Shown here one piece after another: positions 23,701 through 33,034 of a DNA stretch of 64,000 nucleotides; position 1 is the first letter of the stretch, and every line of letters starts with the position of its first letter. Origin of the DNA: Acheta domesticus (lineage: Eukaryota > Arthropoda > Insecta > Orthoptera > Gryllidae); NCBI GenBank assembly GCA_031308135.1, contig JAHLJT010003656.1, positions 70,946,984 through 71,010,983 of the forward strand, read 5' to 3'. The translations under genes were made by a program, and so were the position numbers. The notes below the pieces were generated by a model. It was not told the DNA's origin. It saw only the letters and a program-made list of their open reading frames with translations, and did no database searches.

Positions 23701-25405
23701 TCTTGATTTGCACTCCGTATGTACATCTTTACATATAGATTTTATTTTACTTCCGCTCATTATTGCTTTCAAAGATCGTATTCCGTAATTAACTGCATTT
23801 CGATTGAAAATAACTGGAGCTAGATATGTAGATTCAATCTGTATAAAGTTTTATCAGATGCGAGTCTGTAAACCTCCATTGTAATTATTGTATTTTAAAA
23901 TTAATTTGAGTATTTAGATTCATGATGGCACTACAAATTACTTCAATAAAATTATTGCTATTCATTTGAGTAACAAAAACGGCTGTACATTCAAAAGCCG
24001 GTGACTAAACCATTTAGAACCCTAGTGTAGTTCATTTTGAATTCAAAATCATGTAATATGAAGGTTCACTAATGGGAGTTATACCAAGCCAAGCAAACTT
24101 GACAAAAATATATTAAATAAATCGGGTTGTACTGTGAATAAGGTAGTTTTGTTGTCATTCTTAGCTTCTTTTTATTTGGTATCACACATCATTTCGCACT
24201 CCGTAATCAAATATATGGCCTCTTAAAAATATAAATATCCATTAACTCGTCCGAAAAACCTCTGAGTACACTGAATATTATAACGTCAACGTTGAAAACG
24301 TAGCCTTCCGTTTTTGCATTCAGTCGGGTGAAAGAAGTCCATTAAAGGGAATTTCTCCATCCAAAAATCAGAAGCTCGGTGAAGAAAATAATCCTCATTT
24401 GCTGTTTAAAAAACACTATCCTCGTAAACAAAGTTGTTCAGTAGCACTGTGTCTACCACAAAACAACACAATTCGCCTTTTCTACGGGTAAAAGCATTAT
24501 TCAATAAATCAAAATTGTTAAGTAACACTGTGCATACTCTGGAAAAAACAACCATCCTTTCCTGCGGATAAAAGTATTGTTGACATGTAACAAAATTGTT
24601 AAGTAGCACTGTGTCACTGCAAAAAACACAACACTTCATTTCTGCGAAAAAAAACTTTGTTGAATAAATCAAAATTGTTGAGAGGCCCTGTGTCTATGGA
24701 AGAAAAAACTTAACCTCCTTTTTGCGAATAAAATCATTGTTTACGTATAAAAACTGTCAATTAGAACTGTGCTTACTCCGAAAAAAAACACAACCCTCCT
24801 TTTCTACGGGTAAAAGCATTGTTGAACAAAACAAACTTGACTTCCATTGTATATACCGCGAAAAAAACCCTTTTCTACGAATAAAAGCATTGTTGACGTA
24901 TAATAATTATCAAGTACAACTGTGCTGACTCTGAGAAAACACAAACTTTTTCTACGGGGAAAAGCATTTTTGAACGAAACAAAGTTGAGTAGCACTATGC
25001 CTACCGCGCAAAAAAAAATCTGCAAATAAAAGCATTGTTGACGTATAATAATAAAGTAGAACTGTGCCTACTCAGAAAATACACAAACCTCGTTTTCTAA
25101 CGTTAAAAGCTTTGTCGAATAAACCTAAGTGGTTGAGTGTCACTGTGCCTACTGCAGATTAAAACAAAATCTCCTTTTCTGCGAATAAAAGAATTGTTGG
25201 CGTATCTCAAGTAAATTGTGCTTTCCCCTAAAAAATAAACGTATCTACGGGTAAAGGCATTGTTGAACAAAACAAAATGGCGGAGTAGCACTGAGCCTAC
25301 CGCGGGAGCGTCCTGCTGCGCATCCATCTCCATGGGTTCCGTGGGGAGTCCAGCGGCGAAGGCCGCCGCCATCGCCAACACACACAGCGCCGCCCTGAGG
25401 TCCAT
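12313..25405 (-). CDS. Osiris-family protein (DUF1676), five exons, whole gene span
   Basis: Osiris proteins are insect-specific secretory-pathway proteins expressed in cuticle-forming cells. Joining minus-strand exons 25405-25301, 20309-19998, 17161-16966, 15231-15050 and 12456-12313 gives 939 nt, 312 residues plus stop, with all intron phases compatible (0, 0, 1, 0). Visible in order are a signal peptide (1-19), the two-cysteine region with Cys95 and Cys103, a spacer, a basic and hydrophobic Osiris segment (about 206-262), and the aromatic tail with VNYEVIHYP and MAYSAY. This order is the family architecture, and the length is normal. Exons are very GC-rich while introns of 1.7 to 5 kb are AT-rich and full of repeats. 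I cannot assign a numbered Osiris orthologue. No other Osiris gene lies in the window, although in most insects they are clustered. Confidence 0.9.
13640..15041 (-). repeat. Diverged tandem array seeded from the exon 4 donor (intron 4)
   Basis: On the minus strand the exon 4 end accaagcccaag followed by 'gtcatcctcc' recurs downstream. Good copies sit at 14993-15010, 14942-14959, 14885-14902 and 14828-14845, and weaker ones at 14729-14746 and 14651-14670. Further decayed copies (the ttggactagatgaattt type) continue at about 80-100 bp spacing to near 13690. The two best units (14828-14945) are almost identical over about 57 bp. The array is interrupted by a MITE at 14339-14584. Confidence 0.75.
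14339..14584. mobile_element. MITE with imperfect terminal inverted repeats
   Basis: The left end taaggtggccctcacac and the right end gtgtggagctgccttta are inverted relatives. The similarity continues inward through 'attcggc' and 'gctcgctcgatccc / ggattcggcgagcgg' for about 50 bp. About 245 bp long, GC-richer than the surroundings, and sitting inside the intron 4 array. Superfamily not determined. Confidence 0.55.
15050..15231 (-). CDS. Osiris exon 4: hydrophobic Osiris segment
   Basis: Two bases completing a Glu codon with exon 3, then sixty codons from [13 protein letters not shown] to FKFTKPK. The basic start, a 35-40 residue hydrophobic run rich in Ala and Leu, and the final KPK are the diagnostic Osiris segment. 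Acceptor is tggtgtgcag|AG. The donor is CCCAAG|GTCATC, phase 0, weaker than consensus. The last 12 coding bases plus the donor region are repeated several times in the following intron (14828-15010). Confidence 0.9.
15755..15835 (-). mobile_element. Fragment of TIR element family R (intron 3)
   Basis: Matches the inverse of the element at 57949-58184 over the 'agtcgcatgatcgc.agcactgct' and 'cggcacgacgcgaaatacc' phrases. Intron 3 also contains a short fragment near 15325-15375 with 'ccgcctagggcgc', a phrase that looks transposon-derived but that I cannot classify. Confidence 0.45.
15891..16436. mobile_element. Non-autonomous DNA transposon with 36-bp inverted ends (intron 3)
   Basis: 15891-15926 starts ggccaatatacacggtacag and 16401-16436 ends with its inverted relative, differing at about three positions of 36. 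Both ends are flanked by TATA (15887-15890 and 16437-16440), a possible target-site duplication. The 546 bp between the outer edges have no transposase ORF. Confidence 0.65.
16600..16698. repeat. (AT)n microsatellite forming a perfect hairpin
   Basis: Long AT runs are interrupted by agactatttc (16641-16650) and its inverse gaaatagtct (16689-16698), so 16641-16698 can fold completely. Confidence 0.8.
16696..16945. repeat. 25-bp tandem array beside the exon 3 donor
   Basis: Ten units of tctagccgtgcgagatatag plus 5 bases start at exactly 25-bp steps (16696, 16721 ... 16921). They shift from 'gccgtgcg' in the left units to 'gccctgcg' in the right ones. The last unit runs into the exon 3 flank, about 20 bp from the donor. 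The unit core also occurs once at 16442, just right of the TIR element. Confidence 0.9.
16966..17161 (-). CDS. Osiris exon 3: spacer region
   Basis: Sixty-five codons plus one base, starting [20 protein letters not shown] and ending at HPVGQ. The donor is CAGG|GTGCGT (GT at 16965-16964), phase 1, which fits the two extra bases at the start of exon 4. The acceptor is taken as gagttgcag|GCG. An in-frame alternative, cgcccgccag|GCC, would start the exon at 17209 and add 16 residues including a cysteine. The sequence does not decide between them. A 25-bp tandem array starts about 20 bp beyond the donor. Confidence 0.8.
17325..17530 (+). repeat. Degenerate GGTGAT-type simple repeat
   Basis: Repeats of ggtgatggtgat with substitutions run for about 200 bp in intron 2. 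They create an acidic Asp/Gly ORF of 114 codons that I do not consider coding. Confidence 0.8.
18232..18283. repeat. (AAT)n(ATT)n palindromic microsatellite
   Basis: Seven AAT units meet about nine ATT units, forming a perfect inverted repeat in intron 2. Confidence 0.9.
19023..19225 (+). mobile_element. TIR element family R, right end lost (intron 2)
   Basis: Starts tatactgcgatttttctaat like the copy at 57949 and follows it through 'ttctagcggtacgac' and 'gccgtgtgctaccccatcgtgg'. It then runs into a T-rich stretch instead of the inverted right end. Confidence 0.6.
19743..19985 (-). mobile_element. LINE 3' end next to the exon 2 donor
   Basis: The minus-strand reading frame after the exon 2 donor contains [20 protein letters not shown] and, further on, [10 protein letters not shown], the pattern seen at the C-terminus of many LINE ORF2 proteins. 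Only the last 70-80 codons remain. It lies in the same orientation as the host gene, starting within about 30 bp of the splice donor. Confidence 0.6.
19998..20309 (-). CDS. Osiris exon 2: two-cysteine region
   Basis: One hundred and four codons bounded by acceptor gtgacag|GCG and the consensus donor CCG|gtgagt, phase 0 on both sides. It begins with an alanine- and glutamate-rich stretch and then has the family's conserved block around [19 protein letters not shown] (Cys95, Cys103), continuing to RTARDYDAP. Third codon positions are almost all G or C. The exon is hemmed in by LINE remnants: an (AAT)n tail lies about 20 bp before the acceptor and a LINE 3' end about 12 bp after the donor. Confidence 0.88.
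20328..20425 (+). repeat. (AAT)n microsatellite before the exon 2 acceptor
   Basis: About 30 AAT units with small interruptions, about 20 bp from the Osiris exon 2 acceptor. Probably the tail of an inserted LINE or SINE, because LINE copies here end in the same motif. Confidence 0.8.
20440..20790 (+). mobile_element. LINE 3' terminal fragment with (AAT)n tail
   Basis: The plus-strand frame reads [18 protein letters not shown] and then a leucine- and lysine-rich stretch, as at the C-terminus of a non-LTR reverse transcriptase family. About 90 bp of 3' UTR ending in 'ctttagtcgtgatttag' follow, then an AAT tail of about 60 bp. The frame is broken. Intron 1 of the Osiris gene, opposite strand to it. 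Confidence 0.7.
20795..21540 (+). mobile_element. LINE fragment: reverse transcriptase C-terminal part and 3' end
   Basis: The frame contains [20 protein letters not shown] and then [11 protein letters not shown] and EYSFGLVD, the conserved end of the reverse transcriptase region in a non-LTR family. In-frame stops and a frameshift follow, then the same 3' end as at 20440-20720 (21300-21490) and an AAT tail. It is a dead copy, arranged head to tail with the previous fragment. Confidence 0.75.
24420..25300 (-). repeat. Tandem array seeded from the exon 1 donor (intron 1)
   Basis: About twelve diverged units of 68-88 bp. On the minus strand each has a 'gcggtaggcacagtgctac' type core, then 'caacttt(g)tt', 'aacaatgctttta' and 'cccgtagaaaa'. 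The unit at 25230-25300 includes the real donor GCG|GTAGGCTCAGTGCTAC, and others keep the same GCGGTAGGC (for example near 25000). Read in the exon 1 frame, units give recurring VLLNNFV and NAFTRRK peptides. Confidence 0.85.
25301..25405 (-). CDS. Osiris exon 1: signal peptide
   Basis: Thirty-five codons from ATG at 25405, in the good context gtgaccATGG. The peptide [19 protein letters not shown] is a typical signal sequence, followed by an acidic stretch ending in QQDAPA. The donor is GCG|GTAGGC (GT at 25300-25299), phase 0. An in-frame upstream ATG at 25459 would lie between the TATA box and the expected start of transcription, so the downstream ATG is chosen. The donor is the first unit of a tandem array that continues for about 870 bp into the intron. 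Confidence 0.88.
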
Positions 25406-25463
25406 GGTCACTTGCTTCCTTCCGATCGCTTTGCGAATGCCTACGGCGCTCCGTGGCACGACG

Positions 25464-25472
25464 CCTATATAG
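25464..25472 (-). promoter_or_regulatory. TATA box of the Osiris promoter
   Basis: CTATATAGG on the minus strand, 59 bases before the ATG. A candidate initiator (GCATTC, 25435-25440) lies about 33 bases downstream of the TATA, giving a 5' UTR of about 33 nt. The surrounding 150 bp are GC-rich. Confidence 0.7.
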
Positions 25473-25613
25473 CGTAGCCCGCGCGCTCCGTCTGCCTCCC
25501 ACCCTCCGCGTCCCCGCCCCCGCCCTCACCCCCGTCCCCGCCGCGCCTCCATTAGGGGGCGCGCTGCCCTACAATTTGCGAGAAATGAAGAGGGAGACCC
25601 GGATCGTCAAGTA

Positions 25614-25725
25614 GACCGGACGGACCGACGGACGGACGGGCGGGCGGGTGGACGGACGGACGCGGAGGCAACGCGCGACGCATGCCAACGCGGAGACAGC
25701 GGCGGACGCGGCGGACGCGGCGGAC

Positions 25726-25773
<48 letters not shown>

Positions 25774-25790
25774 GGGGTCGAGAGGGTGCT
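25614..25790. repeat. (GGAC)n and (GGC)n simple repeats upstream of the promoter
   Basis: 25614-25670 is built of ggac/gggc tetramers, and 25695-25775 of ggcggacgc and GGC units. The GGC run is much longer here than at the matching place in copy 2 (about 43530-43560), a length polymorphism between copies. Confidence 0.85.
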
Positions 25791-25884
25791 GGTGACGGAG
25801 GCGGGTGTACGGGTGGTAGTGGTGACGACAGATGGGACACCGATTGTGGTGGCGAAGACGTGATGGCTATGATCATTATTATAT

Positions 25885-26440
25885 TGATTGAATGATTGTT
25901 AGTGATTCCGGGCGCGTCAACTGCTAAGGTCATTAGTCGCGTAAGCGTAGTGCATGTTTTCCACCGGTAGGAGGTGGAGGTCTTCCCTCGCTGGATGGCG
26001 AGATCAGGCTCCGACCTACCGTCGGCTGGTGAGGTTTTCCCCCAAACACGTATCTCCCACCAACGGGGCACCGCCGAAGCCGGGATAAGCTCTAAGTGGT
26101 CACACAGCATGTTTGGTAGTTTAGTGCATGTTAGTGTGAGGGTGTATGTGTGTGTGTATATGTGTGTGAGTGTGTGTAAGGGACGAGGATAGGACAAGGA
26201 AGATGATGGGAAGATCGCGCGCGGTCCGTGCCCCGTTTGTTCGGGTACTGCTTTGGCATTCGCCTGGTGTTGATCTGAGAAACCCAGAATAACTACCGAT
26301 CAGAGCGTTCGCAAGCTATAATTCTTCTTCAGACAGCGACTGCATTCGATCTAGCTGACAGGCTAGTGTCGAAAATCCTGCCACCGTCAGAACTAGAACC
26401 TAGGACCTCCCGGTCAGAGGCACTGCAGTGACATCGGTTG
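25885..26440 (-). mobile_element. SINE family A, near full length
   Basis: Reverse copy running from the 3' end at 25890 (attgaatgattgttagtgat) to the head near 26440 (gatgtcactgcagtgcctct). It contains an inner GT-rich stretch at 26135-26180. Confidence 0.75.
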
Positions 26441-26444
26441 TTGA

Positions 26445-26640
26445 TGGTGACGGAGGAAGTTGTAGGGGCGGTGGAGATAGCAATAGTGTAGTTGGGCGGG
26501 GGAGGGGTGGGGTTGGCGGCTGGGCGGTGGTGGTAGCGGTAGTATCGTGGACGTGTTGGCGGCGGCGCCAGGAGCGGCGGCGGTGGCAGGCAGTAGCGAC
26601 AGCAGCATAGCGTCGGGAGTGATAGAAGCTGCCGTCGGCG
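26445..26640. repeat. GC-rich GGC/GGT-rich segment
   Basis: Low-complexity ggtggtag/ggcggcg sequence about 1 kb upstream of the Osiris promoter. ORFs in it are low-complexity and not credible. 26640-28480 beyond it is AT-rich with nothing recognised. Confidence 0.6.
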
Positions 26641-28489
26641 AAGGCTTTCTTTTAAAAAAAAAAAATTATTACTTGACTGAATAGTACATGGTTAAGTAAT
26701 ATTACTTTTTCACATGTAATTCTTCTGGCTTACATTTAACCTAACCTAAAACTATTTCTAATCTAACTACATAATTGGCTAAGGATACTCAATGAGCACC
26801 TACGCTTAGCTTCCATCTGAGAATATACTGAGGAAGGTGTGTACCGGCGAAGGTGATGGAAAAGTTGGCATTGTCAGTACTGACGCCAGTCGCAGTTTAT
26901 CTTCACATCGTATAGTTCTTATTAATCGTTGCTGCCTCCATTGTCGGATATTGGTTTCCTGTTCGGTGTGAAGTGAGCCGTTCTAAAATAACAATGTTAG
27001 ATGTCTGCTTGACAGTTCATTTACAAACTCTGCCTCGAGAAATAATTGTTGTCGCTCAAGAAGAATCTGTAATTATTGATTTTTATACTTTTTACCTGAT
27101 TTAAATGTAAATACAATTTGTAGTTATGCGAAGCACGTAGCGACGTCCGAATAGTGTTCTCTAAAATAATCGTCCAATAATTTTGTTTTGCGGGTTTTCA
27201 AGCGCCTACATAGAAGAAATTATTTTAAGAGTCGGCGACCTTTTTTAAAAAATTGACCAGATATTTCCTTTTCTTGCAAAAATATATCGCATATTGCCTT
27301 CAAGCGACTAGCGTGGAATTCAGCATGTATATTTATATCTCAAAGCAACGAAACGTTTGAGCTAAGTAATGGAGTGAGCATATTTTAAAACTTCAATTAG
27401 AAATGCTTGTAATGATATTATCCGTTTCGTTCTTTCTTCAATCTCTCAACTCTCTCGCTTTGCAGTTATGACACAATTAGTATTTTTGGAATACTAACGG
27501 ATAGAAACGATTTTTACGTAATAAATAATATTTTAATACTATTTCGTATAGTACTGTTTTTTATTTAAAACGTATTGATCCTCCCTTCCCCACAATATTC
27601 ATCTTTTCTTATATCTCAAGACGTTCTTTTCCGGTCAACAATACGCGTATTACAATTGCGCAGAAGGCTGTCAAATACTCGTACTTACCCTAGGTGGCAC
27701 CCTTCTATCACACAAGGATACAAATGTTGAATCCTCAGTACGGCAAATAACTCATTTATGGTTGTGATTGTGTGGAAAAATAAACATGTACTGTATTTGC
27801 AGGAATAAAGTTGTACCATGATATTATGTTTCTATTTGTTGTAATTTATGGGTTCGCCTCGTATATATCAACTTCTCTAAGAACCATCACCAAGTGCTAG
27901 TTAGTAATGAGCAGTAGTGGTGAACTTCTTGCCAAATTATGCGGATGAGTTTGGGGATGCCCATGACTCGGGAACGAAGTGGTGGCGCAGAGGACACAGG
28001 GAATGAATAATAATGTTTCAGTTATGAATAGAGAAAAGTATTATTTTAAGTCTTACACACAGAGAAAATAGGTTTTATTCGCCCTTTGTGATTTTAAATA
28101 TAAGTCGCGTAAAAATAAAACAACTGACATTATCAAGGAGATCGTCTGTTCTAATGTCGAGAAGAAGATTACAGAAGGACAATGAAATCGTGTGCTATAA
28201 TTTTAATTATTAATTATTATCACCAGTTGAAATGAATAAAATAGTAAAAGTTGCTAAGAATAAGTTATTTTGATGCCTGTGCGTGTTTCCTAATGTCAAA
28301 GTACTTTAAATTAATTAACAAATTAATCAAGTCAAGGTCAAAGCTTTCGAATTTTAAGGACGTAAATATTTAGTTATCTTCCTTCGAAGGGAAAGTTAAG
28401 CTGGTTGTTCCCGTGTTAATGTCACATCGATAAATTGATTTTCAGTTTACTGTAGAAAAAGCGTACTCCGAATGATAGTGAGTGGATTA

Positions 28490-28890
28490 TTTAGTGTTTT
28501 TAGCCACGTCAACCACTTTCGTGTGTGTGTGTGTGTGTGTAAAGGGAGGGGACAAGGATGAAGAAAGAGAGATTGCGCGCTCTCCGCAGCCCTGTTTTAA
28601 GGTAACTGCTCCGGCATTCGCAAGGAAGAGGAAGGAAAGATAGCGCGCAGTACGTTGCCCGTTTGTTAGGGTACTGCTTCGGCATCGCATGGGATTGACC
28701 GGGGAAACCACGGAAAACTATTCAGTGAGCTGCTATAGTTCTCCTTCAGACAGCAAGTTAATTCAACTAAGTTCTGTGACTAGTGGCGAAAGTCTGCCGT
28801 CTTCCAGGCTCGAACTCTAGGCCCTTTCAGTAAAAGACGCTGCAATGATAACGATAGATGTCTTAGCCATCTCAGCCGATCCAAATGGAT
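28490..28890 (-). mobile_element. SINE family A
   Basis: Reverse copy with a (GT)n run at 28518-28540, the 'ccgtttgttagggtactgctt' body phrase and a tRNA-like head at 28800-28890 (gatggctaagacatc ... gttcgagcctgg on the minus strand). Confidence 0.65.
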
Positions 28891-29756
28891 TGGTGAAACA
28901 AGTTTTTTTTCTCCAGTGGTTTTCTAGACTTTTCCAATGGTCAAGAGGTCAGCTGTTAAAGCAATAGAGAAGTGATATAAAGTTCTACTGATGGCAGAGA
29001 CACGCTTCGTGGCATGCCACGGTCTTCTGAGCGCAACTAGCGTTGAAAAAGGAAACTATCAGTAGTAATCCTCACCGTTTTCCAACTTGGTGGAATTGCA
29101 TGTAAAAAAAACGCACAGAAAAATACAAGTAAAATATAACCGAAAATGCAACAAAATTCTTAAATTTATTTATCTAAATCCCGCCTAATTGCATTTTTTT
29201 TGTGTGTAAAGCGTGAAAACATTCAGGGCGCCGTTAATTACCTTCTATTTTCTTAAGGCGAGGTGATCAACTGCTTGGAGGGCTCATTTCGTCGTGCTAC
29301 CCATGCTACGGACTCCCTCTGGTGGTGGCATCGACCTTTAATCACTATAATATAGGAACAACACTACAGTAAAGTTCTTCATTCGGCAAAATCACCGAAA
29401 GGGTCCGTTGACTGACAGTGACACATTGCTCGTGGCTCCACCAGTGCTGCGGAGAGGGGGAGGCTGTGGGGGCACAGTATAACCAGTATGTTCACTTGCT
29501 CTAAAATCTAGTTTTGCGCTGGGTAGACCCTCGGCCATATTCTTGGTTGTCAGCTAATAGAATTTCAGCAGATACATTCGGATATCATACACTGTGTGAT
29601 ATGAGAACTGAGTGTATGTGTTTAATTTGTTTCAGAGGAATTTGAATAAAATGGATAGAGTAATAAAATGAATTGAACTAGTGAATAAAATAAATGTAAG
29701 AAAATCATTTTAAATGTAGGAATTATGTATTTCGCGCGCTGGGTGTTATACCAAGA

Positions 29757-30130
29757 ACATGGCGGACGTCACGTGATCGAAAAAACTTTTTCAATGGGAT
29801 TTGCCGCGAGTGAACATACTGGTTATACTGTGGTGGTGGTGGTGACGGCCGGCCGGGGGTGGGGGGTGGGGGAGGTTGGCAGCGGCGGTCGCGCGCTCGC
29901 ACGCGCCGCCGCGCGCTGCCAACCTCGCCGCCTCCGCCGTGTGAAAGCGCTGCGGCGCGCGCCCGCGGCATGCAAACGGCAGCCAAGTCGCCTGCCCCAT
30001 TTCGCCCGCGGGCCCGAGCGCGCCGCGGGGTCGTTCATTAGCGGTCATTGGGCGGCGCGGGCATCGAGTGGGGCGGGCGGCGCCTTTGCAAACGCACTCT
30101 CGCTAGGCCGGTGCGTGATGTCAATGGGGA
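29757..30130. promoter_or_regulatory. CpG island with a hairpin, possible promoter
   Basis: CpG-rich in an AT-rich setting. It starts with 'aacatggcggacgtcacgtg', which resembles housekeeping promoter motifs (ATGGCGG, and a CRE/E-box-like GACGTCACGTG). A perfect 12-bp inverted repeat pairs 29872-29883 (gaggttggcagc) with 29915-29926. The matching island at 47710-48085 is almost unchanged. No transcript start or ORF can be tied to it. Confidence 0.4.
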
Positions 30131-30609
30131 GCCCGTGATTTCAGAAGGGAGGTGGAATCCGATTCATGAAGGCGTTGTGTCTCCGGTGTGGTTGCGTGGG
30201 GCTGGTGGGCGCTTAGATGAAAGGGATAGTGCATGAGATCGAGGCGGTCAGTGGAGTAGCTTTCGTGCTCTTTCCTGTTGTTTAAGTAAAATTGTTGCTG
30301 TGTCCAGACTTGTAAAGAGAGATGGCTTGTGACTTAATGATTTGGTGAATCACAAAGCTAAGCCTGGGTGGTTCACAAAATGTGTGAGGGTTGTGGCCCA
30401 GTTGTCTCCGTGATCAAACCCTGCCGAACATGGAATGCGGTGGACCTATACTCTCTGCTGTATATTCTTGAAAGCGGTCAAGATCTACCACTATTAAACG
30501 GGATTAGTGGCGCTCGCTCTTTCACGAAAGTCATGTAGCGTTAGATTTTTTATAATTTTGAACTTTACTTCCTTATTACGTACTTACGTAGTAAAGACGT
30601 AATAAAGAC

Positions 30610-31500
30610 GTAATATACAGGGTGTCCAGAAGCTCCCGTTACAAAAAAATACCCCAAATTCTGTGTTCCCAGACATGAAGAATGGCAGGTTCAGTTTTTC
30701 CGAAAAAAAATTTATCTTTGAGAAAATTGAGTTTAAAAGTCACTTCCGGGGCACGAAATTCAAACCGGCCGCAACGACACTGCAGACAGCGGCGTCACCT
30801 TCTGCGCCGAGCATTTTCTAGTTTCTCCGCGTAAACGGTGAAACAGTCGAGTAATATTCTGGAAAGCATCGCGTTGCTTACACTAGAATACTTAATAGTA
30901 TCAAGTATTTGCAGGTTCTATTCAATAAATATTTTAAATGTACGTACAGAATATCGAGTTTTGTTCAAAATGATAGACATGGTACACGGCGGCGTAAACA
31001 TAAATGATGAATATGATCCAACATTTATGAAAAAGATTGAATCTCCTGGAATGTTCGAAATGTTATTTTTAGCACATATTAATATGAATAATGCTGTATA
31101 TTACGTCCGTTTTGTAATTGCTGCGGCAGAAATCGGCGTTTTAAAAAAATGGCAATGCTTTGCCCATATGCGTGGTATAAAAACACTGGATAAAAAAAAA
31201 AGTTGATTCCTCAATCGATTCCTCAATTCGATTTAAAGAAACAGATACTGTGATTTTGAAGGCTGCTTTATAAAAAGACTCAAAAAAGACTTGCGGAATT
31301 TTCTCAAAAATGGCTCCAAGTTTGGGAATTGAACTTTTTCGTCGGATAGCGAAAAGAATTTTTCTTATTATGAAAAAATTGCAAGAGTTCAAAAACATTT
31401 TCCGCGTCTTCTTACGAGCATACTGTAATACTGTACTGTACTGTAATACTGTGTTGAAGATAAATATTTTTTGTCGTGAATGAAATCTGTTCTGCAATCC
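30610..31500. other. Unclassified repeat-like segment with a 122-codon ORF
   Basis: Begins with 'tacagggtgtccagaagctc', a phrase that resembles ends of dispersed transposons. The plus-strand ORF 30838-31206 has no recognisable domain, and small indels at the matching place in copy 2 (48789-48992) shorten it, so coding is unlikely. 31500-32650 shows nothing further. Confidence 0.35.
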
Positions 31501-32654
31501 ACTTTAAATAAAGCTACGTACACTTGGTCTAAACTATGAGTAGATATCGCGTAATTTTACGAGAAATATAGGCATTTTTTAAATAATGATTTGCTTTGAA
31601 AACGGCTTCGATTTTGTATAAATTTTTTCTTCTGTGGATTGAGCAAGGCATGATTTAATAAATGACACTGGTCTTATTTTCGTTGAAACCTGTGAATTAC
31701 CAATAAATTGCAAAATCAACATATGTAAGAAAGAATGTGTGTACTTACCACTAGTTTTCATGATGAATGTGTAAACATTAATTTTTTGTACGTTTGAAGT
31801 AAAGTAAATTTACACTAAAACATGTATAAAATACCCAAACGTTATTGCGCCGAATAATTTAGTTTTACTCCGAAGTTTGTTCACTGCTGCCACTTTTGCT
31901 CACTGTTGCCCTCTGAGATATTGATATTAGCCTGCGACAAACGCTGCATGCAGGAAAGCAATCTGCAGGTCATTCGTATGCTCTTTGATCTGACGGAGAT
32001 GATCCCCTCTTTCAGATATTTCAATGGCTGCACGTCTCTTATCGCACCGGTGCACTCGCCTTGTAGCCTTTTGTCCGTCGTCGCCAATGCTTTAGCATTG
32101 TGGCTCCCTAGTAATAATGCAGAGTAAACCACCCGGCCCGGCGAAAGCCTTACTCGGATCACTCTTTCGTTATAATTGGTAATTAATGCATGAAAATTGT
32201 GATGAGGTTACAACTCAAGAGGTTAATTATACAAATGAAACATTTCTATATACACATTTCATAATATGTTATATTTTTAGTTAACTACATAAAATATATT
32301 TTAGTGGCGATATTTATTTGCAGTGGAAAAATAAAACTCTCACGATCTGTCTGTGCTTGCAGTAATGTGACAGAGCAGAATTGATCATGGGAAATCAGGA
32401 TGAGAAATCTGCCCATCGGTCGGCACAAAAGGTAGAACTGGGAGCTGTATGGGGTAGGAAGGTTGGGGCACAGTTCGTGTCCCGATGATTAAGACATACC
32501 TCTCTCAGCCGCCTGAAATTGATCGTATGAAACCACCTTCGGCAGAGACGCAGGAGGTCAGTTGAGTGTGGGGGTCGAGGAATATGACGAAAAAATTCTC
32601 TGTCTAAATGACCGAAACCTGGAAGTTTGGCACCACTCACCTCCTCTCACTTCC

Positions 32655-32870
32655 TCATGGGGACAATATTAACTTTTACACTAGATACAGACACACTTGC
32701 GGACCCCTCGGTCTGTGGACAGCAAACTCGCAAGGCCTTTCGCGACTAACATCCATGCATGAAAGACAAGGGACAAACAACTATGATTATGGCGGGACTC
32801 GAACCCGCGACCCTTCAGACCGAGGCGCTGAGTCGGCGCACGCTCTAGCCACCTCGGCCATCAGGTCGGC
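32655..32870 (-). mobile_element. tRNA-derived SINE (family B)
   Basis: The head at 32791-32869, read on the minus strand, has the A box tggccgaggtggctagagcg and the B box gcgggttcgagtcccgcc. A short unrelated body continues to about 32655. The D- and T-arm parts are tRNA-like, but I find no good acceptor stem, so a functional tRNA is not claimed. Confidence 0.6.
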
Positions 32871-33034
32871 GTTATGTTATTTTTTAGTAACTTAATACAA
32901 TATATTGCCACGCTGCAGATATGGCTCCTCAGTCTCGACCATCAATATCGAAATGATTAGTTCAAAAGTCACGAGCGAAAAAGTTCCTTGGATTCGAGTC
33001 TCGACAGTAGGACCAGCTACATATTAGCTAAGTC

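Larger units (their letters stand above)
20310..25300 (-). other. Osiris intron 1
   Basis: About 5 kb. The 5' end is the junction array (24420-25300) and the 3' end is LINE remnants with AAT tails. Between 21545 and 24415 the DNA is AT-rich with nothing recognised. The duplicated 15-kb block starts inside this intron, at about 21073. Confidence 0.8.

Noticed and set aside
25103..25459. 118-codon ORF starting at an upstream ATG and reading past the exon 1 donor
   Set aside because: The upstream ATG lies upstream of the likely transcription start, and the tail is translation of the intron 1 array. The in-frame ATG at 25405 with the signal peptide is the better start.
30838..31206. 122-codon hypothetical protein
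   Set aside because: Small indels in the second copy break the frame, composition is like the AT-rich surroundings, and no domain is visible.
32791..32869. Functional tRNA gene
   Set aside because: A and B boxes are good, but a paired acceptor stem is not evident and a SINE-like body follows; the same holds for 62688-62755.
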